From Alviniconcha marisindica (lineage: Eukaryota > Mollusca > Gastropoda > Provannidae), in NCBI GenBank assembly GCA_018857735.1, contig JABMCL010002073.1:757001-821000 (forward strand): a stretch of 64,000 nt of DNA. The letters run 5' to 3'. Position numbers and translations under genes: made by a program. How positions within the stretch are numbered: position 1 is the stretch's first letter; every line of letters starts with the position of its first letter. Positions 1-11,110 of this stretch are shown piece after piece. A model generated the notes under the pieces. It saw only the letters and a list, made by a program, of their open reading frames with translations. It was not told the DNA's origin and did no database searches.

Positions 1-19
1 AACCGTTGAAGAGAAAGGT

Positions 20-94
20 GAGCCGAAGCGGATTCGAACCGAGGTCCCTCCGCTTACCAGCCTAACGCCTTACCGCTAGGCCAAACCAGCTCAC
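20..94 (-). mobile_element. SINE head, tRNA-derived (cut by the window edge)
   Basis: On the minus strand it begins GTGAGCTGGTTTGGCCTAGC. It has an A box (TGGCCTAGCGG) and a perfect B box (GGTTCGAATCC), and an anticodon-loop-like CTGGTAA that would read GGT (Thr). The anticodon and acceptor stems pair imperfectly, and the following sequence matches other SINE copies, so this is a SINE head rather than a functional tRNA. The body lies outside the window. Confidence 0.8.
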
Positions 95-555
95 ATTCTC
101 TCTACTGCGTCTGATGTTCGAAGTCATCTGAACCAAGACCCACTGCAGACTAATACAACAGCAGAAGACCCCGTCCTTTCTCGGCTAAACGTACTTTGTC
201 GCATGGACCGTTAAAGGGACACCGGACCGACGCCACTGGTTGGCCGGAAAATGTGAAGAATGTGCATATCTTTTCGTCAGCATGCTTCGTGTGGTGGTCA
301 AGTTTTATTAGTATTCACACAAAAGTCCTTTTTTTGCTTTGAATTTAAGCTCCTTGTGGCACGGCTATTTTGATTCGCTCTTTACCAGTGACGAACAGAA
401 AAAGATTGGCTTAATTGTGATGTATTTGATGCTTTTGCCACATACCCAGCCTTGTTTATGACATCACTGATACAGACTGCTAAGCACAAGTTGGCAGCGG
501 CTCAGTCATTTTTTCGTGACTGGCAAACATCTGCACACACACGCACGCACACACA

Positions 556-599
<44 letters not shown>

Positions 600-1241
600 C
601 ACAGGCACACACACACACACGAAGTGGGTGGTAGGGGTGGGTGGAGAGAAGATAAAAAATTGATTTGAAAAACTGCTTTGTGTAAATATTAAAAAATCCG
701 TTCCCATTGACAGGGCCTGTGATGCTTCTTTGGTTTGGTTACCCTTTAAATTGGTTCTGCTTCTTGCTCATGACTGGCTTGTCAATCTTTTGTTGGTTAT
801 GCAATAACTAAATGCATGTGCTTATTGCAAAAACTCCCCAAGGTCGTGTACCATGAATGCAGTAATCTAGTTTTTGAGAGTCCATGAATTACTTGATGCA
901 GATAAAGAGAAGTAATGAAGTTGTTCTTGGCATCACAGTTCCTTTGTGAAGTGAAAGGATGGGATGCCCCACATTTTTAACATCCAGTAGAGTAACATTC
1001 TTAGAATTCTTATTCCTGAACAAGGACTCCATAGGGATTTCAGTCCACACACAGTATTTGGAGTAGGTCTGTATTGCCTACATAGGAAGATTGAAATATA
1101 ATGTAACTGAAACCAAACATGCTGGGTTTTGGTGTGCCTTTTGCTATCTTTGTGTTCCCATCAGTCCAGAACTGTGGTACAGCTTTTTACTTGTGATTTA
1201 GTGACTAGTGTTTCGAATAGGTGTAAAATAAGTTTGAATGT
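95..1241. other. 3' flank with a CA/CG microsatellite
   Basis: (CA)n/(CGCA)n at 533-620. The rest (95-530 and 630-1240) shows no recognised gene. A tail-repeat fragment (GTGTGATTCGTCCGGAGGTG) begins at 1241. Confidence 0.6.
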
Positions 1242-1484
1242 GTGATTCGTCCGGAGGTGACCATATGCGGTTAAAATCCAGGAACTAACATGTTTCACTG
1301 GACCGTTTTTGTTTGTTTGTTTTTTAATGTAATTTAAAATATTGCTTGTTCATCTGAGGTGGCCCTGTGCCAGTGGCAGAATGTTGAAATCCAACCACAC
1401 ACAGACACAGACAGAAACACACACAGACACACAAACACACACACATGCACGCGCAGGCACACACACACACACACGTGCACATGT

Positions 1485-1520
<36 letters not shown>

Positions 1521-3872
1521 GTACATACATGCAACACAGTTTGTATTTGTAAGACAGTTTTATTGTGAGAATGGTTTTGCTTTGACTAGATATTCAAGTA
1601 AATGTGAGAAACGCATCAACTTAGAATTGTAATACATGAAATCACCGAATCCATCCTCTGTGATTGAGTCAGTCAGTGAGTGAACCACCATAACAGTGTG
1701 AAAGATTGGTAAAATAACACAAACTACATGTAAACCACCATTCAAAAAAATGAAGTGAATCATAGAGGAATACATTAAGCGCACATGTAATATTGAGTGG
1801 GATCATGCAAAGATAAAAATAAACCAAAACTGGTGGGTGAGGGGAGGGGTGGGGTTCAAAACAAGCTTTAGTCTCTACCCTTGTGCCCTTTCGCTCATCT
1901 TCTCTCATAAATACACACTTTTTCCGGCTCTACAGCACTGACGAAAAGGTTTTCATTAAAGATTTTGGGGTTTTTTCCTTTGCGTTTTTTCCTTTTCTCC
2001 TCTATTTTTTATATTTTTGTATCAAGTGTTTTTATTTGTACACACAAACTGCACAAATCTCAACTCGAACAACAACACTCAACCATTGTCTTCACACGTT
2101 TTACAGACACGAGTGCTGAGATGGAGAAAAATGTTAAGCAAACAAAACTTAAATAACAACATTGGGGTTTTCACACTGCTGAACGTGGAAGGTCGGTAAC
2201 TCTGGGTAAAAGCGCACTTGCCCCAGTAAGCTCCCTTTGTTCCGTGAACTTAACAGGCCAGGTGCAGCACGTGCCAGTTCGTTGGTGCATCCATTTTTTT
2301 ATTTTATTTTTATTTTATTTTTATTTTTTACCCACACAGATGCGCTCGTGGTCGCTAAGTATTAAGTGACTAATTAATGCTAGTGTTCATAAAGCCATGC
2401 GTGGCGAAACAGACTTTGTTCTGGCCACAGCCAAGGTGGGCAATTCATGCTGTACGAAGGCAGTATGGGTCAAACTTCAATAATATGTCGGGGGGTCATG
2501 TTACATTTTAGAATTCGGCTGAAAAATAGCGAACAAGCATCGCTTGTTCAGTCTGGACATTTTTAACAGTGTAACAGTCCATGATTTTCATCCATTTTCG
2601 TTTCCAGACTTGAGATCATGTCAGATGTGACACAAAATAATTAACTGTGACCAGTGGCAGAAACTGACTGAAAGAGGCAGGGACCGAGGGGTGGGGTGGG
2701 ACTGGGACAGAGGATGATGTTCGAGTGCATGGGTACCAAGTGTTTTGAACCCGGCGAAAGGATCTGAACTAAGGCCAGGGTTCCCGGGTTGGTTTTGTTG
2801 TTGTTGGTTGAAAAAAAAAAAATGGTTTAAACTGAGCCACAGTCTGGATGGTCACAGTCGTGGCATGGATTTTTTTTGGATGGCAAATTTTGAAACATTT
2901 TTGATAGGGGCTTGAGGACCATGCCATAGGGATTATATTTGTAATTCGGAGCAAAATTATTGACTGTACTCTGGCCTGTCTGTGCTAAATAGGAACAGCC
3001 GGTGTAGACAGGGGGGCTCGTTTTGGGTGCCGCGACTCACTGCAGCATGTCCACGGTTGCCGTTTCTGGGTTTAGAACACGCTGTATTCAAGGAAACAAG
3101 TCCGCAGGCTACTATCCGAGTCTCTTAGGACTGTATCAGTGAACAGCATGAGTTGTCCCACCTCCCTGTGGCCGGTTTTGCCCCTGGCAATGGGGGGGGG
3201 CAATCACTGAAGTACACTATGAAGCGTCGCGTGACCCTCTACTTGGTGCAAGTTTACACGGTCCCGCGTGCTACAAATTGCACGTATCTTCATAAATATG
3301 TGTATTTATCTTTTTATATATATAATGCGTTTCCTTTTCTCAGCAGCCATTGTAGGTACACTTCCAACCCCACAACACCCACAGATTAACACACGTAGTT
3401 ATGCAATACTTTGAACGCCATAAATAAAACCAAGCCAGTTTTTCAAATACAATGAAAAATCAACAAACCAAAACAAGAAAAACTCATTTTTGCGAATATA
3501 CAACGATCATCTTGTAAGCATCGGTATGATACATGATTTGCTCACTTGTTGTATTACATTTTCCAGCCACAACCTGTAGTGCAAGCTATTCACAAACACA
3601 CAAATATTTTCCAACAAACTATCGCGCTAATTAGCGAAGCATACGCGGTGTGTATTTCCCAAGTGGATGCGAGGTTTCAAGGGACATAAAAACTGAGGTA
3701 ATCTTGTTTTTTCCAATTGTGTGACCATTCAAGTTATCTATGACTGAACATTAAAAGACGTGTCGATCACGTCTAGGATGAATCACCAAGCTTAATGCCA
3801 GGTTAGGCAGACTTCATAAAGGATCAGGTTTGTTACAGCAAAGACGACTGTGACATAGCACACATTTGTTCC

Positions 3873-3911
<39 letters not shown>

Positions 3912-4440
3912 ATCTGAACATGATAAAATATGTATCACTTCAACACTGTATCTCGGGGCATTGTGCTTATACATTACTTTCAGTGTGTGTATGCGAGTAT
4001 GCCCCCCCCCCTCCCCCCCCCCCTTAAAACCGGTAGTTACAACTGACATACCACAGTTGACAGAATATCCATTCAGACAGAGACGACGACGACATTTTAT
4101 TCCAATAAACGTCTCTGGCAGTCTGTACACCTTCAGACCGCAGGACTGTGACGACACCTGGAACGTTCACACGCAACGTAAGCACCTTCCTCGTGGCGGC
4201 AGAGGACCTCAACATCAACCGGTGTGAAGTTTTTGATTCCTTCAGCTCTAGTACACACAACAACACGACTCGTTTTTACACAGTACTAACCCACCCGCGC
4301 AATACGCACGGTGTACAAGCACAATACATTAACAAACTGACACTGACAACGCGATCAGTTTCAACGATCAAGTGGTCACCCCGAGTTCCGGCCGCGCGCG
4401 TGACAATAGGCAGGAGTGCACGAGTGATCCTGTTCAAGTT
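1242..4440. other. 3' flank, no gene recognised
   Basis: It contains a tail-repeat fragment (1242-1292), (CA)n at 1397-1520, T-rich stretches near 1960-2020 and 2290-2330, (GA)n at 3877-3909 and C runs at 4003-4023. No open frame here resembles a known family. Confidence 0.6.
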
Positions 4441-4442
4441 CA

Positions 4443-4546
4443 GCGTTGCTTTACGTGCACCGAGACCAAAGGACTATTAGGGACAGGGAGCCCAGGACGG
4501 TCACCTCGACTTTTACACACCTCCTGGAGCTCTTGAGTGATCCTGG
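4443..4546 (-). mobile_element. SINE-tail fragment (GAGCTGTGTGAAAGTCGAGG family)
   Basis: On the minus strand it reads GAGCTCCAGGAGGTGTG, AAAAGTCGAGGTGACCGTCC, TGGGCTCCCTGTCCCTAATA. The same family occurs at 5268-5345 (minus), 46008-46092 and 47834-48150 (plus). Confidence 0.7.
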
Positions 4547-4793
4547 TCTGGTTCGATCACCAGCGAAGGGTTTCTGTGCTCTAACTGACAGTGAAGAAAT
4601 GCGCGCTATGTCTTCTCGCCCCGGTATCTACACCTGGCAGTGTGCGGCAGTTTACTACTGAAGCCTAAAATCACCCGAAGCTGATGTGTTGCATACATGT
4701 GCGAAACAATTAACTGCATTCACAGTGAAGATATCCAGTTCGCAACCCGAGGTTCAGATTTATAGCCTTCTCTCGACTTTTCTGTCAAGTTCA

Positions 4794-5124
4794 GTGAGCC
4801 GGTTTGGCCTCACTGTAAGGCGGTAGGCTGGTAAGCGGAAGGACCTCGGTTCGATACCGCTTCGGCTCTCCTTTCTCTTCAAAAGTTGTGGTTTGTGGAC
4901 ACTGTCTTGTGACTTTGTCCCTCACAATTAATGAAACATTAAAATGGCTCTCATCGCTGCCCATCTTAATGCAGGTCATTCTGGTGGTGACAGTGTAGCG
5001 ATAGGTATATACTCTCCCTCTCTCCCTCTTCCCCCACCTCCATACCCCCTTCCCCCCATTCTCCCCGTCCCTAATAAGCCTTATGGTTTCTGTGGACGTT
5101 AAGCACCATGTTTACTTACTTAAA
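4794..5124 (+). mobile_element. tRNA-derived SINE, near full length
   Basis: It starts GTGAGCCGGTTTGGCCTCAC, with a B box GGTTCGATACC. The body holds GTTGTGGTTTGTGGACACTG, AATGGCTCTCATCGCTGCCC and TGGTGGTGACAGTGTAGCGA, then a C/T-rich run. The end is CCCTAATAAGCCTTATGG and TTAAGCACCATG. The same order is found at 58077-58414 and inverted at 5703-6012. Confidence 0.88.
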
Positions 5125-5267
5125 TGCCCGTTGAAAGGGCCCGTGGTGCCCATCCACCTCCGTTTCCCTTTAACTGTAAAATCACTGTCTGACGTCATTT
5201 CTGCTTTCCGTCATCATCGTTCCTTTCAAGGGATACTAACAAGTAGTTGGTTGGTTGCGCGTTGCTT

Positions 5268-5345
5268 TACATTCACAGAAACCGCAGGCTTATTAGGGAC
5301 GGGAGCCCAGGACGGTCACCTCGACTTTCACACAGCTCCTGAGCT
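5268..5345 (-). mobile_element. SINE-tail fragment
   Basis: The minus strand reads CAGGAGCTGTGTGAAAGTCG, AGGTGACCGTCCTGGGC, and CCCTAATAAGCCTGCGG. It is a second copy of the family at 4443-4546 and sits in the spacer of the inverted duplication. Confidence 0.75.
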
Positions 5346-5374
5346 CTGACTAACAAGTAAGCAAGCAAGTAAAC

Positions 5375-5575
5375 ATAGTGCTTAACGTCCACAGAAACCA
5401 TAAGGCTTATTAGGGACGGGGGGGGGGGGGGGGGAGGGGTGGAGGGTAGGGGAGAGAGAGATTATATACCTATCGGTACACTGTCACCACCAGAATGACT
5501 CCTGCATTAAGATGGGCAGCGGTGAGAGCCATTTCTGAATGTTTCATAATTGAGGGACAAAGTCACAGGACGGGC
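5375..5575 (-). mobile_element. SINE copy, head lost
   Basis: The reverse complement of the SINE 3' body: tail at 5380-5420 (GTGCTTAACGTCCACAGAAA), G run, TATATACCTATCGG, and AGATGGGCAGCG. It stops near 5575, before the tRNA-derived head. Confidence 0.82.
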
Positions 5576-5702
5576 AGTGTGACGTCAGTATTGATTGTGG
5601 GCGTACCCATCGTCACTATGGCGGATCGCGGCCGACTCTTGGGATCATAAGCGTAACAATGGCAACTTTAGACTTTGGACAATGTAGACTTGACTGAATT
5701 AG

Positions 5703-6012
5703 TATGTAAACATGGTGCTTAACGTCCACAGAAACCATGAGGCTTATTAGGGACAGGGAGAAGGGGGGGGGGGGGGGGGGGGGGAAGGGGGTATGGAGGT
5801 GGGGGGGAGAGGGAGATTATATACCTGTCACTACACTGTCATCACCAGAAAGACCTCTGCATTAAGATGGGCAGCGATGAGAGCCATTTTAATGTTTCAG
5901 TATCCACAAACCACAACCTTTCTGAAGAGAAAGGAGAGCCGAAGCGATATCGAACCGAGGTCCTTCCGCTTACCAGCCTAACGCCTTACCGCTAGGCCAA
6001 ACCGACTCACTA
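5703..6012 (-). mobile_element. tRNA-derived SINE, near full length, inverted
   Basis: A complete inverted counterpart of 4794-5124. It has the head at 5935-6012 with the A box intact (plus strand CCGCTAGGCCA) and a 26-nt G run in the body. Together with the flank to 6152 it forms the right arm of a long inverted duplication. Confidence 0.88.
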
Positions 6013-6489
6013 AATTTGACAGAAAAATCGAGACAAGGCTATAAATCTGAACCTCGGGTTGCGAACTGGATATTTTCACTGTGAATGCAGTTAATTGTTT
6101 CGCACATGTATGCAACACATCAACTTCGGGTGATTCTAGGCTTCAGTAGTAGTTTGACGTATTACAACGACGTATAATGCCAGCTTTATACGCTGGCATC
6201 GTGAAGGACAGTCACGCATTGTTTCAACAGCGCAACCACGAGTCCATGGCGCAACGACGCAGCGTCACGGAAGAAGGGAGATAACTCAAACTGTCGCAAA
6301 GCTGTGATAACGGTGAATAGTGTAACGCTTTTTTTCTCTTTTTTTTCTTTCTTCCTGATTCAGATACTCCAAGCCTCGCTTTCTGGCACCATATTTCCGG
6401 ACGTCGTAAACCGATGCTTGGAGTTTGGAGCCATGTGCATAATTATGTATACACGAGACGGCAATAGCAGTTACAGGACACGGCTCGTG

Positions 6490-6810
6490 CAGTCCTAGTG
6501 CCAATCGTACAACAGTCGCACGCGGCTCCTGCGGCCCTCGTGCCAATCGTACAACAGTCGCACACGGCTCCTGCGGCCCTCGTGCCAATCGTACAACAGT
6601 CGCACGCGGCTCCTGCGGCCCTCGTATCATTCGTACAACAGTCGCACATGGCTCCTGCAGCCCTCGTGTCATTCGTACAACAGTCGCACACGGCTCCTGC
6701 AGCCCTCGTGTCATTCGTACAACAGTCGCACACGGCTCCTGCAGCTCCTGCCAGTCGTACGAAAACCGCACACAGCTCCTGCAGCCCTCGTGCCAGTCGT
6801 ACAACAGTCG
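6490..6810. repeat. 42-bp tandem array
   Basis: About seven and a half units of CTCGTGCCAATCGTACAACA, GTCGCACGCGGCTCCTGCGG and CC. The open frames on both strands (P-I-V-Q-Q-S-H-A-A-P-A-A-L-V on plus) come from a period divisible by three. Confidence 0.92.
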
Positions 6811-6898
6811 CACAAGGGTCTAACAAGACATTAGTTTTTACAGTGTGGTCAGGAGTGGCCTAGTACTTTCACCGCAGTGCCTCGACCAGTAACGAAGT

Positions 6899-6899
6899 G

Positions 6900-6968
<69 letters not shown>

Positions 6969-7151
6969 AACGTAATTTACAGAAAACAATCGTCTTAGAA
7001 TCGCTACGAGAGTGTGAAGTCTTTACTGATGTTGAACAATGGTGCATACATGGCCTCATGAAATATCACATTCTGTTGGGAGCCCCAGGTAAATACACTG
7101 GTTGAGAAGGAACTAGACATCGTAATTATACTGATTTTGATTGGCTGTGAT

Positions 7152-7208
<57 letters not shown>

Positions 7209-7245
7209 ACATACAGACACACACACACACACACACACACACACG
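6899..7245. repeat. (CA)n and (CT)n microsatellites
   Basis: (CA)n at 6900-6964, (CT)n at 7157-7199, (CA)n at 7199-7244. Confidence 0.97.
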
Positions 7246-7568
7246 TAACTTTTTCTTGCGATGAGAATAATATGGTTTAAAAGGAAAAATGCTCACAAAC
7301 ATCAATTGAATAATCATAAAATTTGTCTCGTTAAGTAGGGCTCTTATAACTAACCGGCTAAACACACACACAAGCCACTGACTAAATCCACTGTTATCTT
7401 AAGCTCGAAACGCCAGTTTAGTCATTCGTGTATTGGCCGTTTTGACACGCACAAAAAGACCATGCGAGTCTGTGCAATGCTGGACTGCTCGCGTGCATGT
7501 GGTTGTACGGGTGGTTTGTCAGTCACGATGTCAGTTGGTGATTATGTGTAGGACCTTTGCGCGCGCGC

Positions 7569-7599
<31 letters not shown>

Positions 7600-8653
7600 T
7601 GCGCGTGGGTTGTCAGGATTATTGAATGTTTGAGACGGTGTATTGCAAGGCGCGTTGAGCCTGTGTTAAGTAGGGAATTGCACCAAACAATAAATATTTA
7701 CTGTTATTATTATTTAACGGTCAGTTATACGAGTAGTGCAGCCGTAGTCAAACGTTGGTGTTTTTCGGCCACCGCCAAACCGAGATCTTTAAAATTGTGC
7801 ATAATAACCACCCTTCTTGAGCTTTACATCAGTCAGGTAACTTGACTTTGCTTCAAATCATACAGACATCGGATTTTTTTTAATTTTTGAGGGGGGGGGG
7901 GGGGGGGTGCAAGTAATACCAGTGAGATCAAGTTATTGTAAACTTGTTACATACACGGACACGATCATAAAATCCCCCAGAACAAAACACAACCACAACA
8001 AACAACAAAGCAACAACAAACGATCGTATTTAAAGGAGATAAGCGACAAGATATGCGACATGCCTCGTAACCATGTAAAAACCTAACGTAATCGTAATCT
8101 GGATGCTGTTTACATGAGCGAGAGCTCGGGCCTATTTTTAAGGTTACAGGAGGGTACGAAATGTAGCAACGGTTATGGCTTAGTTTGGATGTGACTAGAA
8201 GGAGCGTTTGCTGTTATCCTGTGACTATTCTCTTGAAACAGTATTAAAGAAATCACTTGCTAGAGAACATGTTCGCGTCAGCAGAAGTGCTTCTGGTCGT
8301 GAGAATTATCATAATTGTAGACTATCATGCAACGGAAGTCGGCTCAGACAAATCTAGTAATGTACACTATACCCGCTTTGTTTCCAGAATGTAGAACACA
8401 CACACAAACACACACACACACACACAACAGAGTGCAATTTCGATTACAGATATAAGACAAAAACATAAATCTTTCATTTGACAAACACCACAGTAAGCGA
8501 AAAGAATAAATAAATAAATAAAGGAAGCAAAGCAAAACTTCATACTTAGGCCTACTAGCACATTTGATATTTCGATTAGACTTCAATAGACCTAAATCGA
8601 TGTAGTCGATGTCCATGCACATTTACATGTAAAATACATAGTGCTCTCTCTCT

Positions 8654-8708
<55 letters not shown>

Positions 8709-10680
8709 GACAGCGAACCCAAAGGGCTTCGAAATCATTCAAACTGGTCCACAGATGGCGCAAAACCCGCAGCAACTATTGCGAGGAATTAATATATTGC
8801 AAACCACAAGTCTCGTTTCATCTTGTCAATCATCTCTGACTGCAACCTTAAATTTCTGCACTTTCTCCGCATTTGTACAGTGACCATTTGTAAAAATTAC
8901 CATTTGTACACTTATCAGTTGAACAGTTATTTGTACAGTTAACATTTGAACAGTTATTTATACAGTCAACATTTGAACAGTTACTCGCAAAGTGTATTTT
9001 TGCCAGGTTGCCGCTTCTGGATTACATAGCGCAAGTCTGTCGCCGCTCGCTTTCCCACAGGACAGCGAAAACTGAGGGAGATTCAAGGAATAAAAAGTGA
9101 ATTTAGCACGAATCACCGTGGAGCATGAAGCAAAGATGGCATAAATGTCCCCAAATCAATCGTGCAGTGTTGGGATTAAGAGCGCGCAGCAGGGGAGAAA
9201 ACAATGTGGTGAGAGTCAACAGGGTACACAACAGAGTGATATACGATCGTACTGTTATTTTTGTGATTGTTCGATGCCTCTTACGTCAGGTGCCTCTTAC
9301 ATCAGATGCCTTTACGTCAGGTGGTAAATTTGCGGGAAAGAAGACAGATTTGCTTAGTGACCCATTCAAAATAACACATTACTATTTGAATAACATAACC
9401 ATAAAATAGCACATACTTTTTAGATAACATTTTGTCTTGCAACATGGTCACACAGTATTAAATAACACAGCCTTCCTAAAGGTACCCACGAACGACAAAT
9501 CTCGTGTATGTAGAAATGCGATTTTTTTTAAACAGGGAAATTGGACAAACAAGCACATTTTCTTTGGCAAATATCAAGCGAAACGTAACATTTCAACCAC
9601 GACTTAGTCATGATAAGTTAAAACAATTCTCAGCAGATAATACGGTTGTGGCGGCTCATAGGTGTTTGCTGTGTTTTGGTCGGCATAAACCGGGATATTG
9701 CGAATAAAATCGTGTTAATTAACTGCTTTATTTGTACCTAGAAGGCTCAACATCAAGACCTAAGCTGCTGCCACAAGAATTCAAGAAAATGACAACAAAC
9801 AACAACAACAAAACACTGTTGTTTAACAACAACAACAACAACAACCAAAAGCAAGCAAACAAAACAAAACAACAAAAAAGCCCAATAAATAAACGAAGGG
9901 CGGAGGTAGGAAGAGCAATCCGTGGAGATTTGTCGCATTTCAAACTCGGACTGTGTATAGGTCTGGAAGGAGTTTCGTAGATACACATCTTCCTTTTATT
10001 TATTTTTTTATATACTAGCCATGCTTTTCATGACTGTGCTGGTCGACTGGGCGTAAAAAAAGAAGCTCCTTTCTTCCTTCCATGCTTTTTATGGGCACGC
10101 AGTATGTCTTCCTTACGTAATGCAATTTTGTGTGGAATAAATAAAGCGATCTGAAATAAAATTGCTCGCTGGGGAGCGGAGACTTTTCCCCCCATGTCGC
10201 TTAACGTCCACAGAAGTCGCACAGGGGATATATGAGGAGGGGGGTGGGGGTGGGGGGGGAGGGGGAGGGGGGGTACCTATGAATAGCTCGTCCTTGCACT
10301 CGGGCGCGTACAGAGCAAAGAGACCGTCAGAACAGTAAATGTTAAGGAAGTGCGGACCCTCGCCAGTGCAAAGTAACGTGCGTATACTCGGCAACTTGCT
10401 CGTTCAGCAGCTGTGCGGAACAGTCACAGAGTCACAAAGACCAGTTGTTGAAACCTGAAGCGAAAGATAGCCCACGAGAACCCAGCTCCACTTCCCTTCT
10501 TCAGATCGCTCTTAGGCTCCGAGTGGGAAGGGAGCCGTAGAAATGGGATGTATTATTGTTTTTGTTCTTAAAGAATGGAGGAGAGCAGGGGGGTACCTGA
10601 AAGATGATCAGTACGTCAGTTGTTTTTATATAACATTTGGGAGGGGGGGGGGGGTACTTTGGTAAATTTCTCTTCGTTTC
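7246..10680. other. 3' flank, no gene recognised
   Basis: It contains GC/GT-rich repeats (7559-7607), a G run (7890-7908), (CA)n at 8398-8426 and 8661-8706, a ~26-bp degenerate repeat with ATTTGAACAGTTA (8880-8985), (CAA)n near 9800-9845 and a G-rich run (10237-10275). Open frames such as 9125-9409 and 9504-9707 lack family signatures. Confidence 0.6.
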
Positions 10681-10682
10681 TG

Positions 10683-10683
<1 letters not shown>

Positions 10684-10757
<74 letters not shown>
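10684..10757. repeat. (GA)n microsatellite
   Basis: About 36 GA dinucleotides on the plus strand, bordered by AGGTACCTG-type SINE-like sequence downstream. Confidence 0.98.
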
Positions 10758-10758
<1 letters not shown>

Positions 10759-10829
10759 TACAAAGGAAATCGTAGAACAACCGTGTATCTTTGGCATTTT
10801 GAGGACGCACCTTTCGGCAGAGTTTACCT

Positions 10830-11110
10830 GCCTTGTACTTACTCGCATGCCGCGCGAGAGAGCTGCCGCAGGTCTTCGTTGTTGTGGTCATGTGATGTCT
10901 TCTGGGCGCTAACTACCTACCTTTATTTGCCGGTTCTATCATTGGCATCGGCTTTTATTCTGTTTTCGTGTGCTTTGCTTGTTTACGGGGCTTAACGTCC
11001 ACATAGACCACATGCCACGACTAGGGACGGAAGTCCCGTCAGCCTTACAGCCTTATCAACAGCAGAAGTTCTTGAAGAAGCAGCTCAGGTACCGTCGAAC
11101 TGAATGTCTG
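10830..11110 (+). mobile_element. MITE/SINE remnants
   Basis: Sequence 10830-10915 (CCTTGTACTTACTCGCATGC, AGGTCTTCGTTGTTGTGGTC, GGGCGCTAAC) matches the right half of the palindromic element at 32690-32800. Sequence 10985-11035 (GGCTTAACGTCCACATAGAC) resembles the SINE tail. Confidence 0.5.

Larger units (their letters stand above)
4651..6152. repeat. Long inverted duplication, arms about 450-470 bp
   Basis: The left arm 4651-5124 and right arm 5701-6152 are inverted copies. They share not only the SINE but also about 145 bp outside its head (ACTACTGAAGCCTA, CATACATGTGCGAAACAATT, CGCAACCCGAGGTTCAGATT). The spacer holds a SINE tail fragment (5268-5345) and a headless SINE (5375-5575). Confidence 0.88.

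Noticed and set aside
20..94. Functional tRNA-Thr gene
   Set aside because: The anticodon and acceptor stems pair poorly, and the same sequence heads SINE copies at 4794, 5935-6012 and 58080.
6498..6863. Repeat protein P-I-V-Q-Q-S-H-A-A-P-A-A-L-V
   Set aside because: It is a 42-bp minisatellite, open on both strands.
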